Positions 16,184 to 24,301 of a DNA stretch of 62,368 nt are shown in pieces; position 1 is the first letter of the stretch, and every line of letters begins with the position of its first letter. The notes under the pieces are model-generated. The model had not been told where the DNA came from. It did not search any database and worked only from the letters and a program-made list of their open reading frames with translations. This DNA is from Roseiflexus sp. Lineage in GTDB: Bacteria; Chloroflexota; Chloroflexia; Chloroflexales; Roseiflexaceae. The stretch is from positions 1 to 62,368 of the forward strand of contig JAGHYV010000017.1 in NCBI GenBank assembly GCA_017743475.1, in the 5' to 3' direction. Made by a program: the position numbers and the translations under genes.

Positions 16184-17623
16184 ATGTCGCCTGTCTCTCA
16201 CAACATGCCGTCACGGCGCGCGCAGGCGCGCGAGCGCATTCTTGCAGCGTTGGCTGCAAGTGCAACGCTCACCGATCACGAGGCGCTTGCGCTGCGTATC
16301 GATCAACTGCTGGCAGAGGTGTTCGAGGACGAGCCAGCGCCGCAACCGCAACCTGCCCTGATCGAGCCGAGAAATGAAGAAAGTCGCGTGGTTGTCACCG
16401 GCATCGGGGTGGTCACGCCTCTCGGCAACGATCTGGAGACGTTCTGGCGGGGTCTGGCGGAAGGACGCAGCGGCGTTGGTCCGATCACACTGTGCGATCC
16501 GGGAGATGCCACCACCACGATTGCCGCTGAGGTGCGCAATTTCGACGCGCGCGATTACATGGACGCAAAAGAAGCGCGGCGCGTCTCACGTGGAACGCAG
16601 TTCGCCATTGCTGCGGCGCGCATGGCGCTCGACGACGCCCGATTCACGATCAATGACAGCAACCGGTACGACACCGGCGCATTGATTGCCTGTGGTAGCA
16701 CATCACCGCCTGACACCGAAGCAGCGGCGAAGATCCTCTTTGAACGTGGCGCGTCGCGGATTAGCCCATTCTACATCACCAGCGCCCTGCCCAACATGCC
16801 ATCGTGCCAGGTTGCCATCCACCTCGGATTGATGGGGTACAACACGACCATTGCTACTGCCTGTGCTGCGAGTGCGCAGGCAATCGGCGAAGCAGCGGAA
16901 GTCATCCGGCGTGGCGATGCGACCGTTATGCTGGCAGGTGGAACTGAAGCGCCAATCTGCCGCCTGACTCTCGCCAGTTTTGGCGCGATTCGTGCACTTT
17001 CGACGCGCAACCACGACCCGGCTGGGGCATCTCGCCCGTTCGATGCCGAACGTGATGGCTTCGTGCTCGGCGAGGGGGCAGGCGTACTGGTGCTCGAATC
17101 GCTTGCTCACGCGCGACGACGCGGTGCGCGCATCTACGCTGAAATCATCGGCTATGCGTCTACCTGTGATGCACACCACGTAACTGCACCACATCCGAAC
17201 GGCGATGGCGCGGCGCGCGCAATCGTGCGTGCCATGGCGCGAGCGCGGATTACGCCACAGCAGGTTGATTACATCAATGCTCATGCCACCGGTACGCCGA
17301 CTGGCGACATTGCCGAAACGCTGGCGATCAAGACGGCTTTCGGCGAGTACGCCTCTAGTGTACCGATCAGCGCCACCAAGTCGATGATCGGTCATCTGAC
17401 AAGTGCGGCTGGCGTGGTGGAGGCAGCGGCAACCCTCCTTGCAATGCAGCATCAGTTCATCCCACCAACGATCAACCTGACGAATCCCGACCCGCAGTGC
17501 GACCTTGATTACGTTCCACAGCGTGGGCGGCCCGCCACCATCCGAATCGCAATGTCAAATTCGTTTGGCTTCGGCGGGATCAACAGCGTCCTGGTGTTGC
17601 AGCGGGCTGATTATATCCAGTGA
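16184..17623 (+). CDS. Beta-ketoacyl-ACP synthase II-like enzyme (FabF family) with N-terminal extension
   Basis: The 479-residue protein has the full KAS fold from about residue 68 (RVVVTGIGVVTPLGNDLETF). The nucleophile cysteine is in TACAASAQA. The two histidines are in NAHATGTPTGD and SATKSMIGHLTSAAG, and the C-terminal FGFGGINSVLVL is intact, so it should be an active condensing enzyme for fatty acid elongation. About 65 residues before the core are unusual: an arginine-rich helix and a proline-rich linker (EPAPQPQPALIEP). The N-terminal helix with ALRIDQLLAEVF could be a docking or dimer element. The ATG at 16184 follows AGAGGAGAG; an upstream start at 16136 is less likely. It is not next to other fab genes, so a specialised lipid role is possible. 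Confidence 0.87.
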   Translation: MSPVSHNMPSRRAQARERILAALAASATLTDHEALALRIDQLLAEVFEDEPAPQPQPALIEPRNEESRVVVTGIGVVTPLGNDLETFWRGLAEGRSGVGPITLCDPGDATTTIAAEVRNFDARDYMDAKEARRVSRGTQFAIAAARMALDDARFTINDSNRYDTGALIACGSTSPPDTEAAAKILFERGASRISPFYITSALPNMPSCQVAIHLGLMGYNTTIATACAASAQAIGEAAEVIRRGDATVMLAGGTEAPICRLTLASFGAIRALSTRNHDPAGASRPFDAERDGFVLGEGAGVLVLESLAHARRRGARIYAEIIGYASTCDAHHVTAPHPNGDGAARAIVRAMARARITPQQVDYINAHATGTPTGDIAETLAIKTAFGEYASSVPISATKSMIGHLTSAAGVVEAAATLLAMQHQFIPPTINLTNPDPQCDLDYVPQRGRPATIRIAMSNSFGFGGINSVLVLQRADYIQ

Positions 17624-17869
17624 GTCTTCAGGATCAGCGCCTGTAATCTGTATGCACCTCTTGCCGTCAAGCTAATGCAGATTAAGGAATATAAACCGGT
17701 TTTCGTCCTTGCGGTTTGGAGCGGAATAATTGCTCAACAACCATAATTTTCTGCCTACACTTTGCCGAAAGCAGGTACCTTGTGCGATGCTGCAGATAGG
17801 AACGATATATCTGAGAAATGCGGTAATTCACGCACACTGTGCCGACGTTGGTGCAGCCGACGGCAGGGT

Positions 17870-18216
17870 TGTCGCATGCTTAACTAACCAGACCGTCCAG
17901 ATCGAACGGTTTTGCAGCATCATCGACGCAACCAATCGCCTACATCCACGAACGCTTGATGAGCGTGGCGTAGACAGTCGAGCCGAGCATAGAAACCGTC
18001 GTAAGTTCAGGAAGGGTGCGTAGTTGTCGTACTGTTTCCCCAAAGGAGTTGATCTGGAAGAGAGCGAACAGAGGATCAGATCAGGGCATCTGACAGAAGC
18101 CTGATCGAAGGCGGTGAAGGGGTTACTTCAATGACAGCGTACTCGTATGATCGAAGCAATCGAGCCGGGATATCACGGTGTCCAGTTCATTGTCGATAAT
18201 CAGAATGGTTGAGCGC
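17870..18216 (-). pseudogene. Decayed response-regulator receiver domain
   Basis: On the minus strand consecutive pieces in different frames spell a receiver domain. STILIIDNELDTVISRL (first strand with the acidic pocket) is near 18210. LLRSYEYAVIEVTP follows, then CPDLILCSLSS (phosphoacceptor strand, with Ser where Asp-loop residues are expected). Next comes VRQLRTLPELTTVSMLGS with VYATLIKRSW, and finally IGCVDDAAKPFDLDGLVS, which holds the conserved lysine-proline-phenylalanine switch motif near 17900. Several frameshifts and stops separate them. The remaining 246 bases (17624-17869) include a weak copy of repeat family B near 17750-17820. Confidence 0.72.
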
Positions 18217-18256
18217 GCTATGGATACCCTTGCAGATTACAACGTTTCTACAGAGT

Positions 18257-18262
18257 TATAAT
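18257..18262 (+). promoter_or_regulatory. -10 box upstream of holB
   Basis: A consensus TATAAT 22 bases before the ATG at 18285 gives a leader of about 16 bases. A TTGCAG lies 21 bases upstream, which is too far for a standard -35, so the assignment is tentative. Confidence 0.4.
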
Positions 18263-18284
18263 CGGCTCGAACGGTAAAAAAGGT

Positions 18285-19355
18285 ATGGATTGTCGCAACA
18301 TGAACGCAAAGCCGGACAACTGGGGCATCATCGGGCATGAATGGGCGGTCGAATTCCTGCGACGCTCGATAGCCGGAAACCGCGTTGCGCATGCGTATCT
18401 CATTAGTGGTCCGGAAGGAGTAGGGAAAGCATTGCTGGCGCTGCGGTTGGCGCAGGCGCTCAATTGTAACGAGGAAAGGATAGACCCCTGCCTGCGTTGC
18501 CACTCCTGCCAGCGGATCGAACGCGGCAACCACCCGGATGTCCGCATTGCTGGCATGGCAACGCAGGCTGCCGAGGCAAAAGCTGATGATGCGGCGCGGC
18601 AGAAGGAGCTAAAGATCGATACGGTGCGCGAATGGCAGCGTGATATGATACTGAAACCCTATGAGGGGCGGCAGCGCGTCTTCATTCTGCACGATGCAGA
18701 AAAGTTGAACGAAGCTGCATCGAATGCAATGTTGAAAACGCTGGAAGAGCCGCCACCATATGCAACGCTCATTCTGGTGGCGCATACGGCAGGCAACCTG
18801 CTACCGACGGTTGTTTCACGCTGCCAGTTGCTGCGGTTGCGCCCGTTGCCGAGGGTGCAGGTGGTTGCCGCCCTGCGCCAACAGTGTAATCTTGCCGCCG
18901 AAGATGCCGAACTCCTGGCGGCGTGGAGCGGCGGACGGATCGGATGGGCACTCCGCATGGTTGCAGATCCAAACCAGCTGGCAGTGCGCCAGGAACAGCT
19001 CAACGAACTCCTCGCCCTCACTGACCAGCCGCTGGCAGCCAGGTTGCGCTGGGCAGAAGAGCACGCAAAAGCATACCGTGCCGGTGAGCAGGTGGCGGTG
19101 TTCGAGATGCTTGACCTGTGGCAGAGCTGGTGGCGTGATGTGCTGTTGACAGCTGCCGGTTGCCCGCAAGCAGTGGTGCATGTTAATCGACGCGCCGACC
19201 TGGAAGCAGCGGCGATGCAGTACACACTTCCCGATCTCCATGCCTTCGTTGCGAGCATTTCCCTGGCAGCGCAGCGTTTGCGCGATAATGTCAATCCGCA
19301 ACTCGCGCTCGAAGGCGTGCTGCTGTCGATACCGGAACGTCGGGCAGCGCGATAG
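18285..19355 (+). CDS. holB: DNA polymerase III delta-prime subunit (clamp loader)
   Basis: The 356-residue AAA+ protein begins WGIIGHEWAVEFLRRSI and has a complete-looking Walker A, SGPEGVGKALLAL. A zinc module follows (CLRCHSCQRIERGNHPDV), then LKTLEEPPPYATLIL and the sensor VVSRCQLLRLR. This is the delta-prime layout; the subunit opens and loads the beta clamp during replication. A charged insertion (QAAEAKADDAARQKELKI) follows the zinc module. The start may be the ATG at 18285 or one five codons later. The TPR gene 28 bases downstream is likely co-transcribed. Confidence 0.92.
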   Translation: MDCRNMNAKPDNWGIIGHEWAVEFLRRSIAGNRVAHAYLISGPEGVGKALLALRLAQALNCNEERIDPCLRCHSCQRIERGNHPDVRIAGMATQAAEAKADDAARQKELKIDTVREWQRDMILKPYEGRQRVFILHDAEKLNEAASNAMLKTLEEPPPYATLILVAHTAGNLLPTVVSRCQLLRLRPLPRVQVVAALRQQCNLAAEDAELLAAWSGGRIGWALRMVADPNQLAVRQEQLNELLALTDQPLAARLRWAEEHAKAYRAGEQVAVFEMLDLWQSWWRDVLLTAAGCPQAVVHVNRRADLEAAAMQYTLPDLHAFVASISLAAQRLRDNVNPQLALEGVLLSIPERRAAR

Positions 19356-19383
19356 ACACATAGACACTGTAGTTGCTCCCGCC

Positions 19384-20040
19384 ATGGACTCCTTGTTTTA
19401 CCAGGCTTTTCTCGCCTTCGATAGCGGCAGGTACGATGAAGCCGAGCGCTTATACGCACTGGCATTAATGAAATATCCAGTCTCCCAGTATGAGCAATAC
19501 AAACAGGCAGCCCACGGACTAGCGTTCACCTGCTGCTTCCAGAGCAAATTCGATCAGGCGCGCGAGATCTATACGAATCTGTATCGTGTCGTGCAAGATG
19601 CGCGCGATCTCCGATGGCAGGCCATCGTTCTGCATCAACAGGGCGTCGTCGAGCGAATGGCGGGCAATTTCTGCGAAGCCCGGACCATGTTTCAGAAAGA
19701 ATATGATTTTCGTGTATCGCACCTTCCGGACGACTTTGCTGGCTTTGCGGCGAATCTCTATGAACAGGGATATATTCTTCTGAAATTGGGAGATACAGCA
19801 CAGGCTCTCACCATAATGCAACGTTCGCTGGATATGGCACAGCAGGCAAACGACGCCATGTGTCTAGGATGCGCTTATTGTGGTCTGGGAGAAATCTATG
19901 CCGCTCTGGATGAGCATGAGCGAGCCAGAACTTGCTTCTCATTGAGTAGACAGGCATTCGAGCAGGCTAGTGATCAGGTTGCAGCGGAAGAAGTTCGAAG
20001 GTTTGATATGGCGCTCTTAAAATCAGGAGACCGTCCGTAG
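19384..20040 (+). CDS. Tetratricopeptide repeat protein
   Basis: The 218-residue, all-helical protein contains about five TPR units. Typical patterns are AFLAFDSGRYDEAERLYALA, GVVERMAGNFCEARTMFQ, GYILLKLGDTAQALTIMQRS and GEIYAALDEHERARTCFS. There is no signal peptide or membrane segment, so it is a cytoplasmic scaffold-type protein with unknown partners. The ATG at 19384, 28 bases after holB, starts the first repeat directly. Resemblance to the TPR regions of NTPase-linked or transcriptional regulators is possible, but no other domain is attached. Confidence 0.83.
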   Translation: MDSLFYQAFLAFDSGRYDEAERLYALALMKYPVSQYEQYKQAAHGLAFTCCFQSKFDQAREIYTNLYRVVQDARDLRWQAIVLHQQGVVERMAGNFCEARTMFQKEYDFRVSHLPDDFAGFAANLYEQGYILLKLGDTAQALTIMQRSLDMAQQANDAMCLGCAYCGLGEIYAALDEHERARTCFSLSRQAFEQASDQVAAEEVRRFDMALLKSGDRP

Positions 20041-20099
20041 ATGTGTATGCAATAATCCGGTATGCGCCGCGTGCCGTCGAGCTCATGGAGATTGAGAAT

Positions 20100-20285
20100 T
20101 TATAGCAGTTCTCAGATACGTTGACCCTTGTCCGGGTCTGCCGCATTGCGCGAGGCGCCCGCTTCCGGCGGAGTGTAGACCGAAATTCATTTCGGTCGCC
20201 GCGTGGGGAGCATGATGGTAATTGCGGTCGTCCGAGAAGTTTCAACCTTGTCCAATAGGTTCAACCTTTGTGAGAACTGCTATAA
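20100..20285 (-). repeat. Dispersed repeat family B (reverse orientation)
   Basis: This copy is the reverse complement of the family: gcagttctcagatacgttga, then gcccgcttccggcggagtg, aaattcatttcggtcgcc, and caacctttgtgagaactgct at the other end. Inverted gcagttctc/gagaactgc ends suggest a foldback element. Short degraded units (aatccggtatgcgcc followed by catggagattgaga or tgatggagattgaga) recur around it at 20050, 20332 and 20380. Confidence 0.75.
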
Positions 20286-20412
20286 TCCGCTATACTGAAC
20301 GAGCCGTGGGGCTGATGGAGATTGAGAAATAAATCCGGTATGCGCCTCTTGCCGTCGGGCTGATGGAGATTGAGAACTTAATCCGGTACGCGCCTCTTGC
20401 CGTCGGGCTAAA

Positions 20413-20616
20413 GCCCTCGGCTAGACAAGGCGAAGCCCGCCTGCGCGGGCTACACCGGATTATTTCTTCAAAGACCATACGCCCTCGGCTGTGCAAGGCG
20501 AAGCCTGCCTGCGCGGGCTAGGGCGGATTATTTATTCAAAGACCATACGCCCTCGGCTATGTGGTGCGAAGCCCGCCTGCGCGGGTGAGAGCAGAATAGT
20601 TACTCAAAGACCATCA
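20413..20616 (+). repeat. Three tandem copies of a 68-base repeat (family A)
   Basis: Units start with gccctcggct at 20413, 20481 and 20549, exactly 68 bases apart. Each contains the hairpin gcccgcctgcgcgggc (or a one-base variant) and ends with tcaaagaccata. Single or partial copies occur at 40238-40440, and in reverse at 62275-62352. The hairpin core makes this a REP-like palindromic family. The flanking 20617-20745 shows nothing clear. Confidence 0.85.
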
Positions 20617-20745
20617 TTTCGGTCGCCGCATGCGGAGCGTGACGTTCATTAGCATGCACATTACCGGCACCCAATCAATCATCGGGCGTGAGCAGGTCCC
20701 CCCGCCCAGTCTGCCAATTCGCAGCGCCTGACTGCGCATGGCTCG

Positions 20746-20958
20746 TCAGGACAACGAGCGACGCGCCGATGACACCGCACCCAAGGCTCCCGGCAGCGTC
20801 ACCGTATAGTCGGCATGGGCGATGCCGATGCCGATGATGCCGCTAAGGAGTACACCAAAGACGCTAGCTGGTATCGATGCAGCGATATTCCCACCTTCAG
20901 CGCGATGGAGCAGCGCTGACACTGGCGCGCCCGTGATTGTCCAGATCAGATATGCCAT
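20746..20958 (-). CDS. Possible small membrane protein, YeaQ/YmgE-like remnant
   Basis: The 70-residue frame has two hydrophobic segments (YLIWTITGAPVSALL and SVFGVLLSGIIGIGIA), with glycine/alanine spacing reminiscent of GlsB/YeaQ/YmgE membrane proteins. The third helix expected in that family is replaced by a polar tail, and there is no ribosome site. The ATG lies 5 bases after the SPFH gene stop, consistent with co-transcription. It may be a decayed gene or a chance frame. Confidence 0.35.
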   Translation of the reverse strand: MAYLIWTITGAPVSALLHRAEGGNIAASIPASVFGVLLSGIIGIGIAHADYTVTLPGALGAVSSARRSLS

Positions 20959-20963
20959 TGCAA

Positions 20964-22034
20964 TTACGGCGTCGTCGCTGGCGACGATGGCTGCTCAGGC
21001 GACGCAGGCTGGGATGGCGTCGGTTGCGTCGATATGCGCTGTCCCGACGATGGGTTAGGCACAACCGTTGTGCCAGTCGCCATCTGATTCAGCAACAGGG
21101 TGAGGTTAGTATTCGGGTCAATGAACCAGACATTACCACTCTTCAACATTTCAACCATCAATTCGCGGATGCGCAGTTCAAACAGTTCTGGATTCTCGCG
21201 CCAGTAGCGTCCCTGGATGGCGCGCACCTGCGCCTCACGGTTCGCCGCCTCAAGCGCAGCTGCCGTCTGACCTTTTTCGCGGGTTAGCGCCACCTGCGCT
21301 TCCTGCTCCGCCTGGAGCAGATTGTTTGCCTGTTCCACTTGGATCTGCTCGCGACGGCGCTGCTCAGTTTCAATCTTCACTTCCAGATTCGCCTTTTCGG
21401 AAAGCAGACGGGCATACTCTTCGCTGACCTTGATATCAAGTACCTTGACTGCCTCGATCACAACAAACAGTTGATCGGCAGGACTCTCCTGTCCTGGACC
21501 CGGCGGCGTCGTCAGATTGGCCCGGATGCGCTGCGCAAAACCACCGCGATCAGAGAGTGCCTGATCAAGCGAAAACTGCGTGCTGGCGCTTTTCAGGGCA
21601 TCGGCAATAAACCCACTTAGTTGCAACTGCAACAACTCGTCGCTGGTACCAATACGTGCGTACATTTGTCGCAGCAACTCTGGATCGGTTTTGCGACTGT
21701 AATCGACCTGGATGTCAATATCGTACAACTGTTTGTCGCTGCTGGCAACATTCTGGCTTAGCGTTAGCGATTGACGACGGACATTGACGATTTCGACACG
21801 AGTGAAGGGAGCGAAGGGACGGAAAAAGATCCCCGGTCCCTGTATCCCCTCAACGGCGCCGCTGGTCACAATAATGCCGCGCTGCCCTTCGTCAACCTGG
21901 ACAAACCGTGCGGTTGCTGCGCCCAACCCGGCTATGATCAGAAGTACAAACACGATAGCAACAGTTCGTCCTGCGATATTCACTCCTCTTCCTCCTTGTG
22001 TTAGTGGCTGACTCTGACGCTTCCGATCTGACAT
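20964..22034 (-). CDS. SPFH/Band 7 membrane protein (prohibitin-like)
   Basis: The 356-residue protein has a short cytoplasmic N-terminus, one membrane helix (AIVFVLLIIAGLGAATA, about residues 26-42) and then an SPFH domain (VQVDEGQRGIIVTSGAV, PGIFFRPFAPFTRVEIVNVR, DIDIQVDYSRKTD). A coiled coil with KANLEVKIETEQRRREQI follows, and an oligomerising C-terminus with GNVWFIDPNTNLTLLL. Relatives (HflK/HflC, prohibitins, flotillins) form large ring or cage assemblies that organise membranes or restrain FtsH. The tail is rich in Ser/Pro/Thr/Gln. The ATG at 22034 gives the best N-terminus; upstream in-frame starts add an unrelated 36 residues. Confidence 0.9.
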   Translation of the reverse strand: MSDRKRQSQPLTQGGRGVNIAGRTVAIVFVLLIIAGLGAATARFVQVDEGQRGIIVTSGAVEGIQGPGIFFRPFAPFTRVEIVNVRRQSLTLSQNVASSDKQLYDIDIQVDYSRKTDPELLRQMYARIGTSDELLQLQLSGFIADALKSASTQFSLDQALSDRGGFAQRIRANLTTPPGPGQESPADQLFVVIEAVKVLDIKVSEEYARLLSEKANLEVKIETEQRRREQIQVEQANNLLQAEQEAQVALTREKGQTAAALEAANREAQVRAIQGRYWRENPELFELRIRELMVEMLKSGNVWFIDPNTNLTLLLNQMATGTTVVPNPSSGQRISTQPTPSQPASPEQPSSPATTP

Positions 22035-22248
22035 GTCGGCACTCCGGTGCGATGCCCACTGCATATACCTTTGTCCCATTATACGAAGAGATGCACGGAT
22101 TGTCACTACGCATGTTGAGATCTTCGCCTGCTGTACCGGCAACCGGCGCTATGGCAGGTGCAGGATGGACGATGCACGCTTTGGAGAACGTTTGTTCTTC
22201 TTTGGATTGGTTCTTTGTACGTCTTGCTGGAACACCAAACACGTGATC

Positions 22249-22470
22249 GCTCCCAGGAACGTCACCCCTGCGAGGGGACATTTTACAGGAGTAGATTTTT
22301 TGGCAAGCCTCTACGTACCATCTCCTGGTCCAAGCATCAGGATGCCCATACTCCCCCTCTACAAGGGGAGAAGGGGATTGGGGGAGAGCAAAGGCGCACA
22401 GGAATGCGGAAAGTTATGCATCGCTCTCAGGAACGTCACCCTTGCCAGGGGGGACGCTCCCCGCCATAGG
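22249..22470 (+). repeat. Dispersed repeat family C and short flanking repeats
   Basis: The core at 22282-22425 (caggagtagattttttggc, aagcatcaggatgcccatac, cccctctacaaggggag, aaaggcgcacaggaatgc) matches 40044-40185 block by block. It is flanked by a near-duplicate at 22249-22279 (cgctcccaggaacgtcaccc) and 22431-22460 (cgctctcaggaacgtcaccc). No gene is visible in 22035-22470. Confidence 0.75.
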
Positions 22471-22505
22471 TCGGGGGAAACCCGCCAAAAAAAAGAGTTT
22501 TTGGA

Positions 22506-22552
22506 TGTCAACATATCTTTATATTGACATTTTCGACAATTTCTGATATATT
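22506..22552 (+). promoter_or_regulatory. dabBA promoter with overlapping inverted repeat
   Basis: A near-consensus sigma-70-type promoter is present: TTGACA at 22524-22529, 17 bases, TATATT at 22547-22552. The -35 is the right arm of an inverted repeat, TGTCAA (22506-22511) and TTGACA, 12 bases apart. The right half reads ATATTGAC, matching the -35 regions of the regulator gene (27204-27211, ATATCGAC) and sbtA (28702-28709, ATATTGAC). A repressor or activator binding here would affect polymerase access directly. Confidence 0.7.
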
Positions 22553-22683
22553 CACCTCCAGATCGTCGAGCGTAATAAACCTCTCGCAGAACGGGAATAC
22601 ACCCGGCGACTTCCGCCAAGAAGCGCTGTTTCGTTTCAGGCTATCGACGACAGGTGAAGAACAAGAGGGAGGGACTGCTTCGT

Positions 22684-24270
22684 ATGGACGGTGTGATGAT
22701 CGGCAATCTGGCGCTTATCGCGTATCTTGCGCCGCTATCACTGTTCGTGGTGGCGCTCGTGGCTTCGCTCAACCTGGTACGGTCGGTTGATCTAACCTTC
22801 CAACTCGGGCGTGCTGTCAGCGCAGGTTCGTTCTTACTGTTGCTTGCAATCGGGATCGTTGTTTTCACGTCCGGTCCAATTGTCAGCCCGCTGATCGGCG
22901 TCGGCGAAGCGGGCATTGCGCTGCGCCTGGATGCGCTGAGCGTCCTGATGTCGTGGCTGGTGACATTGCTGGGAACATTGCTGATCCAGTTCAGCCGCAA
23001 CTACCTTGATGGCGATCCGCGCCAGAAACTCTTTTTCATCCGCCTCTATCTGACCGTCGGCGCCGTCATGCTGATGGTGTTGTCCGGCAATCTCTGGCAA
23101 TTAGTGCTAGCGTGGATCGGCATGAGTCTCGCACTACACAAACTCCTGGTGTTCTATCCTGAGCGCCCGCGCGCGATCCGGGCTGCCCGCAAGAAGTTTA
23201 TCGCTGCCCGGATCGGCGATACATGTCTGATCGTCGCTGCAGTGTTGCTGGTACAGACATTTGGCACTGCCGATCTGGGCATGATCCGTGCAGCGACTGC
23301 GGCGGCGCTTGCTGATGGGAACATCCCTGCCAATGCTGCTGTTGCCGCAATACTGATCGTGGTGACCGCTTCGCTGAAATCGGCGATGTTCCCATTTCAC
23401 GGCTGGTTGCTCGAAGTGATGGAGACGCCAACCCCGGTATCGGCGCTGCTGCACGCTGGTCTGCTCAACGCAGGCATCTTTCTGGTGGTGCGGTTCGGCG
23501 AACTGGTCTTTCTGTCGACCCCGGCGCTGATCATGCTGATTGTGATCGGTGGTTTCACTGCCATCTTCGCCTCGTCGTCAATGATCACCCAGAGCAGCGT
23601 CAAAGTCTCGCTTGCCTATTCGAGCGCTGCGCACATGGGTTTTATGCTGATGTTGTGCGGGTTCGGCGCACACACGGTCGCCATGATGCATCTCATCGCC
23701 CATTCCTGCTACAAGGCACACGCCTTCCTGTCATCCGGCAGCATCATCGAGTACGTGCGGAATACCGGCGCCCAGAAACTGGACACACCGCCGCATCCGC
23801 TCAGTTTCCTGGTGAATATGGCGGTAGCAGTCGCGGTCTTTCTGGCCGTTGCGACTGCGCTGGGCATCGATATCACCAAACGTCCGGGTGAGACTGCGAT
23901 GATCACGATATTCATGATCGCTGTCGCCTATTTGCTGGTGAAGGGCAACACCGCCAAAGCGCCTGTCGCTGTGATTGGTCGCACGATGCTGATGGCAGTG
24001 CTGGTGACCCTCGCCTTCTTCGCCCTTGAAGTGACCGCAGAAGCGTTGCTTGGCGGAGCAGTGGCGGTCTACCCGCCGCTCAACATGGCAACGATGATCG
24101 CAGTCGTGCTGGCAGTCGTCATCTTCGGCATCGTGATGGCGTTCAGCGCATGGCTGCCCGCGCTGGTCAACCGCCCTGCCTGGCAGGCGCTCTATGTTCA
24201 CCTTAAGAACGGCTTCTACGCCAATACCCTGTTCGACCGGTTCATGGACACAGCTCGACTGGCTCGCTGA
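22684..24270 (+). CDS. dabB: DabB, NuoL/MrpA-like membrane subunit of the DAB inorganic carbon pump
   Basis: The 528-residue protein has some 13-14 hydrophobic helices of the NADH-quinone oxidoreductase chain 5 (antiporter-like) type. The core signature is FPFHGWLLEVMETPTPVSALLH, with the lysine/histidine positions used for proton conduction, and LAYSSAAHMGFML and HLIAHSCYKAHAFLSSGS follow. Pairing with a UPF0753/DUF2309 protein identifies it as DabB. DabB is thought to use the proton gradient to drive vectorial CO2 hydration by DabA, accumulating bicarbonate in the cytoplasm. The ATG at 22684 lies about 10 bases after GAGGGAGGG; a GTG at 22654 would add ten charged residues. It heads the dabBA transcript. 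Confidence 0.92.
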   Translation: MDGVMIGNLALIAYLAPLSLFVVALVASLNLVRSVDLTFQLGRAVSAGSFLLLLAIGIVVFTSGPIVSPLIGVGEAGIALRLDALSVLMSWLVTLLGTLLIQFSRNYLDGDPRQKLFFIRLYLTVGAVMLMVLSGNLWQLVLAWIGMSLALHKLLVFYPERPRAIRAARKKFIAARIGDTCLIVAAVLLVQTFGTADLGMIRAATAAALADGNIPANAAVAAILIVVTASLKSAMFPFHGWLLEVMETPTPVSALLHAGLLNAGIFLVVRFGELVFLSTPALIMLIVIGGFTAIFASSSMITQSSVKVSLAYSSAAHMGFMLMLCGFGAHTVAMMHLIAHSCYKAHAFLSSGSIIEYVRNTGAQKLDTPPHPLSFLVNMAVAVAVFLAVATALGIDITKRPGETAMITIFMIAVAYLLVKGNTAKAPVAVIGRTMLMAVLVTLAFFALEVTAEALLGGAVAVYPPLNMATMIAVVLAVVIFGIVMAFSAWLPALVNRPAWQALYVHLKNGFYANTLFDRFMDTARLAR

Positions 24271-24301
24271 TCGGTGAAATGATTATCTGGAGGAAGCACC
24301 C

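Noticed and set aside
18659-19465. Long minus-strand frame opposite holB
   Set aside because: It is the antisense shadow of a clear holB gene and has serine/arginine-rich low-information translation.
20413-20616. Regular repeats considered as a CRISPR array
   Set aside because: The whole 68-base period is conserved, with no unique spacers, so this is a tandem repeat, not CRISPR.
22035-22683. Possible riboswitch or small RNA upstream of dabB
   Set aside because: Most of the segment is repeat family C; the short leader after the predicted start site shows no known aptamer pattern.
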